Origin: Puffinus mauretanicus
Lineage: Eukaryota > Chordata > Aves > Procellariiformes > Procellariidae
Direction: 5' to 3'
DNA length: 64,000 nt
Assembly: GCA_023333565.1 (NCBI GenBank)
Contig: JAJKFH010003075.1
Coordinates: forward strand, 857,501 to 921,500
Position numbers and translations under genes: made by a program. Positions within the stretch are counted from its first letter, which is position 1. The number at the start of each line of letters is the position of its first letter. Shown piece by piece: positions 46,376 through 59,700 of the stretch. The notes under the pieces are model-generated. The model did no database searches. It had not been told where the DNA came from and saw only the letters and a program-made list of their open reading frames with translations.

Positions 46376-49300
46376 GTAAGATAATACAGGGGAAGTGGAA
46401 CAGAGAGTCATTCTCTGCGAGAGAGAGACAGAGATTTCGCTCGGAAAACGTGGCTCAAGGATGTTTTCCCTATATGCTTTTATATAAATAATCCCACCTC
46501 GTATACTTAGAAAGCATTTGACCCACATTTGGGGCAACTGTATGCACTAGCAGGTCATGATGTCATTAAAAACAATCCGCGTGCAATGTCCACTGCGCAG
46601 CAAACAGGTCAGCAAGAGAAAAAGAAATTAGTTTCATACAAAACAAAAGAACTTCCAAAACATGTGCTGTGTGTGCTGCCACATTCATGAATTTGCTTTC
46701 CTGACAAATACAGCCCCTCTCTTTCCTTAGCAGTAAACATTCAGGTGGGCAAGACTTGTAAGCCTTCTTGTACAAGCAGTAAAAAACACCACGAATGCCA
46801 GTGTAGGTGAATTTTTGTGGAAATCCTAACAACAGAGAGGCATTTTTTATCATTCACATTGAAACAAAATGTATTTGTCATATCATTAAGAATATTCGTG
46901 GATTATATATAAGCAAAATACCATTCAGTGAAAAAAAGGCAACACAGTATGACTTAGGTGATCAATCACACAGAAGAGCTTATAAATTGCAAATACTAAA
47001 AAATGACCAGCATTTGAACAAGTTGTAGACCTAATTTTGCTTACAAAAAGTAATACTTAAATACAATCATAAAAGCCAAACAACAACAAACAGCACAAAA
47101 GGCCTCGTTACATCAGCTAAAGGATTTGGGATTAATTATTTGACCAGCTCTAGGTGAGGTATGTTTTGTGCCTTCTGCCCCACGTGCTTGGAGACTTCTC
47201 AGCTTGTTTTAATCTCTCTAAGCAAATGAGAGCCTCAAGGCTCATTAGGGCTATTTACATAGTTTTTAACTAGAAAAAATTAGATCTACAAAAATGAATA
47301 AATAAATAAACTGATGTGAGGTATGAATGGGAAGTCATGTCTAAAATCGATTTCCAAGTCTGCTACTGACATGGACCTCCCTGGGGCTACTTCGAAGAAA
47401 TTGTCATGGGTAAAAAAAGAAAGGAAAAGAAGTTAAAAAAAAAGAAAAAAATAATAATGACAAAACAGTAAGAGTTAAGACTAGGGTTGGTGAAAAAGTA
47501 GAGGCGCAGAAGTCTGTAACAAAGCATAAATACAGCCCAGAGAAGAAGGGAATCTCATGACGAAAGGATCTGTGATTCGGTCTTGGCTCTCCTAGGGTGG
47601 CCATTTTTCTGATCTTTACTTCTGCTCTTTGTTTGTAAAATAAAGGTAACGGCACCTCCTTTTTCCTACAAGTTATTGGTTCTGTTTCTCTAACTATGGG
47701 ATAACTCTTATTCTGGATGTGTACTCCCACGGTTACTAACAGAGAAAGACAGGGACTCTTGTTACATGGAACTAGAGGAGCATTTACAATCATACTGATC
47801 TCCCAGACATGCAGGTGCAACTACTCATGGCCAGCCAGTTCCTGCCATCCATATACACATGTTCCTTTGAATGGCAGCTTGTACCTACCCACCCACACCA
47901 AAATAACATCTATCTGATTAGCATAGCACCTGGACCATCCACATTTTCCAGTACCGAACCACTTCTTGGAAAGCAGACCCTGGCTTCTAGAAAGGAGAGG
48001 GGAAAAATGGATATTGCAATAGAGGCTATAAATTACCAAGTGGCCAATTCAACTGATGCATGTGAAAGGAAGAGTATGTTCCCATCACCTTTCTTCTCAG
48101 ACGCTGCAATTCCGTCAGCAGAAAAAGTGTTCATTCTAAGCAGGTTTCAATCTGTCCTGTTGCGCATCATCTAAGCACATTGCCTCCGTCTGTGCCCCTG
48201 CCCTCTGCGGACTTCTGTTGCTATCAAAGTTTGACTCTCTTCATTGCCTCAGTATTGACGCTTTCCCAGATTCACCAGCATAGGCACCAGACATTAGACA
48301 CCACCCAGTATTCTAATAAAACAGTTTTGTTTTTCCAGCAGTCCTTTGCTTCAGTGATAGGATTGCCCATTTCTTCTGCTTCTGCTTAACTTAGCAAGGC
48401 TCACATGGCATATCCATTGATGAACTACCTATTTCTAATCTTCCTTATTGCCACAATAGGAAGAACAGAAAAGGAAGCTTTTCAAACACCCTTCATGGCA
48501 TTATTAGCCCAGCAAGAATGAGTTGCTCCAAAAGCAGAAGTTTAAACTGATCCCTTTACACCTTGGAAGGCAGAACTGAAGACCGACCGAGAAGGAAGCA
48601 TTTTGTTGTCAGTGGCACCACAGCTGAGGTTCTCAGCTGCGGCGGTCCCAGATGCACAATCAGCTTCAGCTGAATCAAGAGGAATCATGCATGCAGACCT
48701 AAGAAAAGTCAGTCTTTCTTCCATAGTGTGCACTCTGCATTGCATCCGAGGTATATATTTCTGAACAAGATAAAAGTTACAGCAGACTTTCCAATTATAA
48801 TCCCATCAAGCAGAGTTGAATAACAGAGGAACATTTGCTTGAGACATTCAATAATTCAAGTTTATACCCAAATATTCTCCAGAGCTGCAAAATGTAGGGA
48901 AAGCATCAGAAGCTCTTTCGTGAGACTTCATCCCATCTTCAACAGTGTATTTTAAAAAAAATTCACAAATTTCCAACAGCAGGTGAATAACAGGATACAA
49001 ATATCATAACATTGTTCAGTATTAGCTATTAAACATGGCCTGCAGCTGTACCACCTGGGGTTCTGATCTTGACAGCTCTCACAAGTTACAGAAGACTTGA
49101 CTCCAGCCAGAACTTGGACGAAAAGCCTCTAAGGAAAATATAAATGCTACAGAAGAGATTTTTGCAATTCAATAGGAGAAAATAACATGAGTTCCTAGTG
49201 GTTGCAGGGTGTTGCAAACTGATGGCCTTTGTAGGCTCATTCACTGCTTGGGGCAAGGGTGTTACCTGCCACATTCCTCCTCAGTTATGAAATGACTTCC

Positions 49301-50639
49301 CACTTCTCTAAATTCCCCTCTATGACTTCCATGTGACACTGAAATGTCCAATGCTAAATTATCAGGTACTGTGGCTGTATCATCTCAAACAGTTGCTGCT
49401 TTTCACTCCGAAGGTAACTGTTTCCACAGTGGGTAAATCACTTCCTATAAAGTCTATGGTAAATTGCTCGGGATCCTTTGAGTGATATGACATATGCATA
49501 AAATACTATTGTTAATATAGTACTAGAGCTCAGATAATAATTATGTGAAGCAAAGATGGAAAAAAGAAAAATCTCTGCTTTTTTTGTCACCTTTTTTCTG
49601 TCCCACTCCCCCCTTCCCAGCAAAACCACAACTTGAACACATCTGTGGAGTTAGATACAGGGCTTCACCTTCATATGATCTGACAACTGGAAGTGTTTTT
49701 CCCTCCAAACAGCCCCTTCAAAAGCTTTTGAGCTTCAGGTCTGTTTCCTCAAAGAGTTTTCAGTGGGAGAAGCGACACTCAACCCTCTCCCTCATTGACA
49801 GGGATTACATTCTTTCCCCTGCATCTCTTCCCTTACCTGGGCTTGTGGTGAAAACTCACTGCGACTGCTCTGAGGAAATTCTGTTATGTGCTGACATTTA
49901 CTAGGTGACAACAAGGTCTGGTCAGGTGTTTGATACCCAGGTCTTTGCATGTAATTATCAGGTAGTATTACAGGTAGCTGAGGCTCAGCACATTTCAAGG
50001 GGTTATGATGAAGCAGCTCCCTTACTTGTCTAGGCTTTTTTCAGTAAGATTTTTAAAGAGGCAGGTGGAATTTTATTCCTAATCCTATGCTTCTCATGGT
50101 CAAACTCAGGAGTTACTTCTTTTGCAACTAAAAAAAATGTGAATAGGCAATGAGTGGGTTTGTGAGCCCAGAAAGGTGACAGTCACTAACATCTCTGACT
50201 GGTAAAATATTCCACGAGGTTTTGATATTTGCCACCAGATTTCTTCTCTGATGTTAGCAGATCAATCCCCGTTCTCCAAATCTTCTTAAAACCTCAAACG
50301 AGTGCTGCTTTCAAGTCTTGAAAGAAAAAGCTATCCACTTTCTGGTTTTTCTTCTATGTCCAGAAAACAGTCCAACAGAAGCTTCTTAAATCAACGAGAA
50401 GCTTCACTTGGGATTAGAGTATCAGTCTGTGGATCTGACCAGACTGGAGTTAAATTACATTTCAAAACAACATTTTAAATACTACAATCACCATTTCTGA
50501 GTCTGTTTGCATGCATTTCAGTCTGTTTGGTTTTCTTTTAAACTCAAAACCTTGCCGTCACCGCAAAGTTGCTGTCTTAAGTGTAAATCTAATCTAAATA
50601 TTTTCCAATAGAGGGAAGAAGAAGAAGAAAAAAAAACTT

Positions 50640-51079
50640 TCTAAATCACGCTGGAAGCTTTGAAAGCGATCCCGCGGGCAGGCTTTGCCACCGTGCTTTG
50701 CATTTCCCGGCCGGGTGCCGGGCACGGAAACCAGAGGCTCACTGACACCCAGCGGCTGCCGCGGAGAGCGCAGCGGCCGCCGCCGGCTCCGCGCCCGACC
50801 CGCGCCCGCGGCCGCACCGCCCCCGGCCCCGGCCCCGCTCCGGCCCCGACCCCGGCTCCAGTCCCGGCCCCGGCCCCGCTGCGGCCGCCCGGGAAGGGGC
50901 GCAGGGGCTCGGCTGCAGGCTGCAATTCTATTCCGCCCGACTCACGGTCTGCGAACGCCTGCAGCGTGACCCCCTCCCGCAGGCAGAAGGGCTGGAGGGC
51001 CGCCGGCTGCGCAGGAGCCCGGGAGGAGGCGGATGGCGGCGGGCACTGCTGCGGGGAGAGAAGAGAGATGCCCTGCGAT
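50640..51079. promoter_or_regulatory. CpG island, probable promoter
   Basis: This is the densest CG block of the window, with a C-run core at 50818-50880 (repeated CCGGCCCCGG-like units; G-quadruplex-forming on the minus strand). On the plus strand a donor GTAAGG starts at 51080 right after the island, so a first exon could end at 51079. On the minus strand a TATATAAG box lies at 51230-51237, so transcription could also enter the island leftward. A 186-codon minus frame (50641-51201) spans it, but with proline, glycine, alanine and arginine runs typical of GC-rich DNA. It is not the SMYD2 first exon as I recall it. A non-coding RNA promoter is the best guess. Confidence 0.6.
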
Positions 51080-51229
51080 GTAAGGAAAAGTTTTCTTCTT
51101 AGTCTCAGGGTCCTCTGCCATTCTCTTCTTGCTCTCTGTGCCTCTGCAATATGACCGGTTCCTGAAAGGCGCCGAGCACCCATCTCTCCCTCTCTAGGCA
51201 ATGTACCAGGTACTTTTCGAAACCAGCAT

Positions 51230-51237
51230 CTTATATA
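51230..51237 (-). promoter_or_regulatory. TATA-box-like site facing the CpG island
   Basis: TATATAAG on the minus strand. A start 25-30 bases downstream would fall near 51205, just before the ATG (51199-51201) of the minus-strand 186-codon frame. That leaves almost no leader for that frame, so a non-coding RNA is more likely than a protein. Confidence 0.3.
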
Positions 51238-53635
51238 GACTCCAATAAAAAAAAACTAATCAGCCTTTCATGCTCAACAACAACAAAAAAACCAAACCAC
51301 GCACACCCCAAAGCACATTCCAATATTTTCCTTCCTAAAATCTTTATTTTAAAAGGGTTTGCTGCCCCAGAGAGAAGCAGCCTTTTTAATACACACAAAT
51401 GACATAGATCAGTTATCCACACAACAGAGGAAAATATTCTGTAGCTGTAGAGACTTTGTGCTTCTAATCACCTGGGTGTGCATACCTGTGATTATGAGGG
51501 CTAAGGCATTTCAGGGAAACAGCTACTGATCATCTGAGGAAAAAAATAAGAGTAGGAATTGGAAGAAGGGGTAAGAAAACACAGGAGGCAGAGGCCAAGA
51601 GAAGAAAAAATACTTAAAATTAAAAACAAACCAAATATTCGACCTCCATCTCTTCGATTACTATAAAAATGAGGCAAAATACTGCATGTAGAAGACAGAT
51701 GAAGGAGCCACAGAAGATGAGAATCCAGTGCTTTAAAAGAAGCCCGTATCAATTGGCTTTAGCCTTTAGTGTCAAATACCTAAGCTGCCCTGCTGAACTT
51801 TCTTTAACTCTGAGGATGTCCTGATTAAAGGATTGTGTCTGTCTCATCACTAGTTAAAAAAAAAAGGCAACAGACTCCTGGAGCTGCAGGACTGGATGCC
51901 CAACCAAGCACACGTTGGTACCTCTCCAGCAAAGACAAAAGGCGGCTCCAATGCGAAGATGGGTGTAACTGTGCTTGCGTCCAAGATTAACAGCCTGTCT
52001 TTACAGAGTGCATATAGCTCATAGCAGCAGTAAGCGAGAGCTTTGCTTCTTCTGATACCGGCATTCTTGCCGTGCTCAGCACCACAGTTTCTGAATGCTT
52101 TACAGACAGTAAAGGAATAGTGAAAAATAAGTCTCTCCACACAAACTCTTAGTTCTGTCCTCCAAATTTTGCAATCTGTATTTTTTTACTGGAGCAGTAC
52201 AAGGAGGAATTTCCTATCTTACTTTTGATTTGGGAGTGTTGGGTAGAAAAGATGCAGCTTTCATTTTGCCTGCAGTTTGTATGTACAAGACAAACACTAG
52301 CAGTGTGAGGTGCTGGTTTGAAAAACAGTTTTATGACCCTGAGTTGCAACAGGTCTGCAGCCATTTACTTCTCTTAAGTTGTCTACACGGTGGGCACCCT
52401 GCAGTTGCTGGGCACTTCACAGAGCACACTGGAGTGTCCTTAGAGTAAATGGAAATTCCACGTTAGCAGCTGGAGGTGCAAGGTGTCTGAGACAGGGCTG
52501 GGCTGGTCCAATGCAGCCCTAAAGACAGCAGAAACATGCCCACAGTGTGCATTTGATTTCCTTGCATGGGTTTTTGGCCTATCTTCAGATATTAACGTCA
52601 ACTTCTGCAATCGTAAAGGCAGGAGGTTTGTTCCTCCCAAAAGATCTGGAGTGACAGCCCCACATGTGACGCTAACCTTTTGGCAGAAAATTCCTCCAGT
52701 GTCTCTTCGAGTGAGCACAAGAGAATCTGGAGACAGTGCAACCCCGAACTTTTGACAGACAAATAATCTAAAAAATGTGGGATGTGGCCCTAAGTTAAAA
52801 AGAATGAATTATTTTGTCTCTTTTTTTGGTGGAGAAAATAATTACCTTGTTCTTTTCTTTAGCAATTTGCATTTGAATAGGTGGATCTGTTCTTTACATT
52901 ACTTTTGAGAGCCTGCATTTCCCAAATTCCTATTACACCACTGGGCTTTCAAGGACAGGAGGGAAGCCAAAACATTTCCATCTAATGCAAACATGGATTA
53001 CTGGAAGGATGTTCTCATTTTTTAAAAATGCACCAGGAGCAAGAGCCAGGTTTGCTAGCACCTTCTCTGCAAGCCATCACTTCCTTGGCTTACTGCATGT
53101 AGAGAACGAAAACCTCACCAAAAGGAAAGGGCAGAAGTTCCTGGAATACCACAGCCTGCAAAGAGAGCTGAGAAAAGTGCTACCGGGCAGGCAAGCACAC
53201 CCGCAGCAGCTGCGAGAAGGGTTAACACACTGTCTCGCAGTGAAATCAAGCACACTGATGGCTGGAGGCCTTTCCCATCAGCCTCCAGTTAGTCAGCATC
53301 CTGTCTGTATCAGTGGAAGACCATCTCCAAGATAAAAGATCTAGTGCAAGGAGGGAAGATATTTAATACCTCCTATGTTAGCGGAGCTGAGATTTCAGCT
53401 ACGACTACCCCCAGGCAAATCCAAGTTTCCAAATGTTCCAGGTGTGGTTCCAGGAGGCATCTTCAATTCCAGGAAGCAGATCTCTGTGTTAGCACAACCA
53501 GTGTCCAAAGCGTTTCTTCCTTAGAGTCTAGATGGAAACTTCATGTCAACTTGAACTGTTCTTCCAGCCAACAGATACAGCAAAATCTTGAGAAGTACTG
53601 ATGAGCTGAATGTTGCCATTGCGTCTATGTGTGTA

Positions 53636-53680
53636 GATATATATGTATGTATGTATGTATAATATATATACATGTACATT
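53636..53680. repeat. (TATG)n/(TA)n simple repeat
   Basis: TATATATG, TATGTATGTATGTAT and AATATATATACATG lie in series. Intergenic microsatellite. Confidence 0.92.
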
Positions 53681-56600
53681 AAAAAAATATATTGCCTCCA
53701 CTTCTCCCTCCCTCTGCTCTCAAAAGTTTGGGGAATCTGGGGAGCTAGTCAAACACAAAGTGAGAAATCTCAGAGGATGCTGCTGATGCTCCATCCCTGC
53801 AGAACTCATTACATGCCAGTTGCTGTACTTAGGGTGGATAGGAAGGGAGATCTATTAGAGAGAAAAAGTGCAGAGTAGGGTTAAGAAGCACTTTTTTTCC
53901 TTCTAGCTGCTGTCCTTTTATCTGCTCTCCTTCTCATGTTTCTGGGCTTTTTTTTTCCTTCTTCCTTCTCCTTCATCCTATGGAAGTGGCACTGAATGCT
54001 GATAAGATAATAAATGGTCCAACCCCAGGCAATCATTTTCAGGTAATTAGTTCAGCTACTGAACTTCTAAGAGTCATTTTTTTTTCACCTGCCCAGCCAG
54101 GAAACTTGGGTGGTTAGTTACCCCATCACTGCTGAGCGGTCTTTGGGGAAGTGGCACTCAGAAGTACAAGTACTTGAGCTCCTGGATACATTATGCAATC
54201 TCTAATTAAGCCTAGCCCTGGCCTTGATATTTAGTATTTTATTTATTTTTTACGAAATTCCTTACTTGTGCCAAAAGCCAAATGTCACATCCCAGTAGGA
54301 CCAAATCTGGGATTTGTTGTAAGCTTCTGTGCACAATCACACCCAAGATCACAGATTGGTTCAAAACAATTGGAATAGCACTACTTAAGGGAACTTGGGG
54401 GGGTGCCCTTTTTCTGTTTCAGAATAAACATTGCAAAATTTCCCTTGGAAGGGAAGTTTGGAGAGGGAAATCATGGCATTTGATTTAATGAACCTCACAG
54501 GAGAGCTTCCAGCTTTCCCCTTTCCCAGGATGCTCATCCTCCTCACCCCCCGTCGAAGCCCAGGGTGCCAGAGCGTGCGGGTTCCCGGCCGTACAGCCTG
54601 GAGCTGGGCTTTCGTGAGCACCGGGCTCACGGGCAGCTCCCAGTCCCACAACAAGGAGCCTGTAAGCCCTAGGGTTGTTGATCCTGGAGCAGGCTGCCTT
54701 GGAGCTTCGGGGCCCGAAGGCTCCAACTCCAAAGCGGTCCAAGTGACAGAGGAGCCCTGGATCTGCGGACCCTGGAAGCCCACCAGGTGAAGCGAGCAAA
54801 AGCCTTCCTGGCAGGCGGGCAGGCTTCCAGGGGAACCTTTGCTTGTGTTTCGCTGGCGGGTCCCCAAACCTGCCTAGTTCCAAGAAACACTCTGGTTCCA
54901 ACAATTTGGCATTTTCCTACAAAGATCTCTTCCATCTGAGAATTCCTGCCCGGCTCCGGTGTACCCTCAGAGCTTCAGGGGTGACCTCTGATGAAATGAG
55001 GGGAGATTTGGGCTTTTGGATGTATAATTAGCTTCTTCGTGGCAGAACACGTGATAACCAGGTCTGTGGATGGGGAGAGGAAGTTCTGTATAGGGGCTTT
55101 GTGCCCTCCTCTCTGACGCTGGTCAGCATCAAACGCAGAACATAGGGTTAAATAAACCAACCGTTTGTCTGCTTTGGTATTGGCAATTCATATTTGATAC
55201 TCATTAGATTCAAAAACAAAGTCAAGCATCCTGGAAACACACAGAATTTATCAGGCACCTCTTACTTCACGAAGCAGCAAAGGAAGAATGCAGCCACATT
55301 TCTTCCTCTACACAGATCGTCTTCGAAAGTTTTGGTTTAAATCTTCGTTTTATAGTCCCACTCTTTTTTTTACTTCCCTTTTTCTCCTCTTAAAGTCACC
55401 TTGGGTGACAGATGTCACTGGGCCTCAGAAGAGCTGCTTGGATAAATCGGTAAATAATATTCATGAAATAGTACGTGCTAGCATACCCCGCTTTTCTTTT
55501 TATCCGTTCTAACAATACCAAATTCCTCATCCCTGAGACTCAAATAAAGCCCACGACAGAGGGTTCACATTCAAACTCCAATCAGCAATTCACAAACTAA
55601 CACAGAATGATCTAGCTGATTTCACTAGGGACCTCCATATGGTGATGAAATTTATTCTGAGCCATGTTTAGGTTTTGTAGTTGTAGGCACCATGCACAAA
55701 CCCTGAGAGAAACTGAGATTTTTAAAGCTGAGCTGGGAATTTACTAATACAGCTCCTACTGAAATAAATGGATGCTGTTTGCCCTCAAAATCTCAGTCAT
55801 CCTAGAAGTCGGACAGAGTCCTGTATCCTGCATGTTTATTTCTCAACCAAGTAAGGATAATCTCTTTCAGCCTTTCGAGTCTCCAGTTCACTACAACAAT
55901 TTCCCAAGGCATACTTTTTTAGACAGTACTTTTGCTGTTATATCCTGGAGGTGGACATGTCTTCTCCAGTTGTAATATTTTTAACCTATAAATTGTTCAG
56001 TTGGATTCAATTTTCAAAAAGCTATAACAGGGAATTCATATTCCCCAACTCTTTGAAGCATGTAACAAATATACATTTTTATAGTATGGTATAGGTGTGA
56101 AGTTTGTGTGGCTTGTCTTCAAAAGAAAATAACAATCCAGATATATTGTATTTTTTCTTCCTACAGTTTGAAAAATGGATTGATTTTTTTTCTTTCATTT
56201 TTGCCTGTTTAAGTACAGGACTGGAGTTGTTTTTTTCTGTATTTTTCCCCTTCAGACAGCATATTCTCCTGATGGAACTCCCCTCCCCCCAATACACAAT
56301 GTGCTTTTCTGATTTACCAGCTCTAGCATTTTCTCAACAATCATGTGAGCAAGAGCAAGGACTGAATATTTTTAGATGCTAGAACTAAGCAGATGGCGAA
56401 GGATGTAGAAGATCAATAACTCTAGTTTTTGTAAAGTTTACAGCTCTGCTTATTTCAGTGTATTTCAAAATGCAACGAGAAGAATACAAAACTTCATAGA
56501 ATGAAACGGGAGAAAACTGCACTGGCCTGGGTGCCTTCTATGAGAACATTTTTCAAGCCGTTCTTTGAAAGCAAGCCACGCACTTGCTCCAGCTTTAATT

Positions 56601-57059
56601 GTGAACTCTCCCTTTGTTAATTTAATTGTACTCATGTTGCTGTTTGGTAAAAGGTCTTGGACAGATGTGTGCTCATCTGACATTCTTCCAAGCATGTCTG
56701 CGTGGTCAAACTTGAAAGGTTTTTGGGAGCTGAAAGCCATCCCATCAGGAACCAGAAACAACACCATCTGCTTTAGGTGACTAAGCACACTTCGAGAATA
56801 GCCATCTCCCTCCTTCTGGGCTCAAGCCTCCATGCTCCCCTGGGCTTTTCCTGTGGAGCAGGACCCCTTCAGAGGTGCAGAGGAGGGGGAAACCATAAAA
56901 AAAGTTCTGGCCACAACACAGTTTTCACTACCACTTCAGGAGCCTGAGGGCTTAACTGAAAACAGGGTGGAATCAGGCAGTTGCTCAAAAGCTGGTGGCA
57001 CAGTGCTGGAAATGGGATCTCCTGGGCCAAAGTAGAGGCACTTAATAGGAGAAACCAGT

Positions 57060-57200
57060 GTCTTGTTTTGTGACCTTGAGTAAGTCCCTGCATCCTTCTG
57101 CGCCTTCACTTCTCAGCTGCAGAACGGGGTAGCACAACCTCATTTCTGTACCTCCTTTCCCCTACAAACGGCAAGGCTCGCAGGGTGGGCACTGGGTCTA
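57060..57200 (+). mobile_element. ancient MIR/L2-like SINE fragment
   Basis: TTTTGTGACCTTGAGTAAGT, then CCTGCATCCTTCTGCGCC, TCACTTCTCAGCTGC and AGAACGGGGTAGCACAACCTC follow the MIR order (GTGTGACCTTGGGCAAGTTA, CTGTGCCTCAGTTTCC, AAAATGGGGATAATA, CTACCTCA). Diverged and inactive. Confidence 0.55.
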
Positions 57201-58307
57201 TGACTCTGCAACACGTCGGAAGGTGTGTTGTTATTAGCCCGCAAACATTAAGTAGAATTAGGAAAGCCAGTCACCAGACCAGCAGTTGACAGAGGTTGCA
57301 GGAGACAAACAAAATTCCCTCAAAGTCATTAAGGCAGAGTTCACATTAGCGAGCGCATTCCCGGACACTACCCGGCGGGGCTGTGGGGCTACAGAGCAGG
57401 CACGTCCCACCCTTCAGCAGTATCTGCTGCAAGCATAGTGTGAGTAGCTAAATGTCAGAGACAAAAAGGCTGGTAGGCAAGCAGATCCTGCTGTAGCTTT
57501 TCATCCACGGCTGCTGACCTTTCCAGCCCCATGGATTCTGTTCGTTAATAGGAATGCCCGCACTGTGCTGACGAGGAGGAACCAACCGGGAGCCTTCATG
57601 CATTTCCCTAAACTTGTAACAGAGCAGTCCCTAAAACCAGGGAATGAGGATGGAGTCAAAGAAGACCAAAACACATTTTGATGCTTTGTTTTCAACAGAC
57701 ATAAGGGAGCTGAGGTTTACATGGTATTTTTAGGGCTTGCGACATCCTCAAGCTCTTTGTGCTTGGTGCTGGCAAGGCAAGCATCACACGGCTGCCATCT
57801 TGTATTCAGCAAGGGCCAGGGGACTGGCGCGGCTGGGACCAGCGAGGCTCCTCACCTGCGCAGGAGGTCAGGAGGAGACACGTGGGACAGGGTGGCGATG
57901 CTCTTCTCACACCCACTTTAAAGAGTTACTGTGGGGTTTCCAACTTCCAGCCAGATCCTCACCACCCAAAAGGGAGCCCCGCTAAGTGTCTCAGTGCCAT
58001 CTCTAGCAGCTGTCCCTTCCACCCGAGCAGTGTCAGCCTTGGAGCCGGGCCAGCATCTACGTGTGGAAGCTGTTCCCTCCTCCAACCTTCTGGACCTTAG
58101 GCAAAAGAGCTACTAAATGAGCCATACTGACACCAATACTGCAATCAATTTGTTAATAAGGATCAGAGACAGACTCTGCTGCTGGGAGGAGGAGGAGAGG
58201 GGAAAGGAGATCATTATTTTTAATTTAAATAAATCAATATGTTAATAGCAGAAAGGATGCATCCCGCACAAGGATGGTGGAAGGGGGAAGGCAAATGAGT
58301 ACAGCTC

Positions 58308-58330
58308 TTTTTTTTTTTTTCGGGGGGGGG
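58308..58330. repeat. T-run followed by G-run
   Basis: About 13 T, one C, then 9 G. The abrupt homopolymer junction is prone to slippage and assembly error. No gene signal. Confidence 0.85.
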
Positions 58331-59079
58331 ACACCATGTAGTTTTTCATTAGCCTGGGTTTAAAAAAAAGAAAATTATTTAATACAAAAAGAGTGGGAGT
58401 AGACAACTTTAAAAGTCCAGTAATAGCAAATAACTAATTATACCCGTCTGAGACTTAGAAGCATGCCTGGTTCTTTTCTTTCTTTAAAACAAATTAAAGA
58501 AAAAGGAAAGCTTGATTCCCAGGAGGGCTCATCTAAGGCCTCTCATCTCTAATACACATCTAAAGGGACAGGGAAAATATCTTTTATCACTTAAATCTCC
58601 CTGAAATTTAAGACCAGCTGGGAATTTTTTTATGTGGATATGATTCATTAAATTCATATCATTCCAAAGAAACCTTCCTGCCGGTTTATCTTTGCCACTG
58701 CACTCATCTCTCCAGAAAAGCACAGTTTCCTGAATGTTGTCAACCTGGACAGCTCAATTTTTGGCTGAAGGTTAGATTTCATTCGGAAACTATGGAACTG
58801 GCCCCACATTTTTCTTTTCAGGGAACTGGTATGTGCAAATCATTCTTGAAGTCAACTTTTTCCCTTCTGCTGAGACAATAGGAAAATCCTGCACCACCGT
58901 ACCCTTCCAGCCGTTAGGCTTCTCAGTCCTGAGAGGTAGGGTGGTTTTATTTTCACAATACGTTTCAATATTTATACATCGTACTTGGGGGTTTAGCGTC
59001 TTTCGTCAAATATAGGTACAAGAGCTCTGAAGGCTCAGCTCTGAGAGCTGGCTCGGAAAGCAGCTGCATCCAGTTTCCA

Positions 59080-59700
59080 CTGGGATCAAATGCAGTAAGT
59101 TTGCATTTCAGCAATCTTTAGAGCCGCTCGACGGTGGAGTGATGTACGAGCTGGTAAATAGAGGGTTGTGGCGGAGTTAATATCCTGGTATAACGTGCAG
59201 CCGCTGAAATGCTCTGAGCAACTCCGCGGAGTTTTAGCAGGGAGGAAAATGTATGTTTTACATAACGAGCTCCTTCACATATAGTGCCACAAAAGTTACT
59301 AGGGAGACGGTCCGTCTTAGGCGCAAAGAAAAACAAAGGGAAGTTCACGTGGCAAGCTTGCTCCTTGCTGGCTCCATCTCGCAGCCGATGCAGAGGGTGG
59401 GGAGGCACTTCCAAGGGCGATAGTTTGAAAAGCGGAGCTGAGCCAGGGCACCCGGGTGGCGGGGAGTGAGAGGCTTTGGGAAGAGGTCAGGCAGAGGGCA
59501 GGGTGGATCGAGTTCAGGGGCGGCTGTGGAAGAAAGGACGTGCGGCCCTGACAGATGCTAGTCGCGTTGTTCGGCGCGCTGTCGGAGGGCACGTGAGTGC
59601 CATGGTGATGGGTGCGCTCTGACATCCCGAATAAAGGAGCGCCGAGATGGGGGGGCTCCGGCGAGGGGGAAAGGGGCCACATCCCAGACTACGTGAGTAC
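59080..59700 (+). promoter_or_regulatory. CpG-enriched patch with donor-like sites
   Basis: CG dinucleotides are frequent here compared with flanks. It holds a perfect 14-bp palindrome AACTCCGCGGAGTT (59220-59233), an E-box CACGTG (59590-59595), and two strong donor-like GTGAGT sites at 59593 and 59693. This could be a weak promoter and first exon of a non-coding RNA, or a decayed CpG island. I see no TATA box and no coding frame I recognise. Confidence 0.3.

Larger units (their letters stand above)
40578..50639. other. intergenic stretch without a recognised protein gene
   Basis: It is mostly plain AT-rich DNA with short, unrecognised open frames. Points of note are an inverted repeat at 42095-42163, a 10-3-10 palindrome at 45170-45192, a possible exon at 46272-46375, and an A-rich low-complexity patch at 47410-47460. 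I see no CR1 copy, tRNA or other RNA gene here. Confidence 0.7.

Noticed and set aside
50641..51201. 186-codon minus-strand frame across the CpG island
   Set aside because: Its middle is glycine/alanine/proline/arginine repeat from the C-rich core, opposing frames are also open, and a start at the TATA box would leave almost no leader. Kept as a promoter region, not a gene.
51242..51246. CCAAT box beside the TATA-like site
   Set aside because: It lies only about 5 bases from the TATA motif, too close to act as a normal CCAAT element for it.
54385..54904. Overlapping frames of 119-160 codons on both strands
   Set aside because: A moderately GC-rich patch where several frames are open by chance; no known protein family and no splice support.
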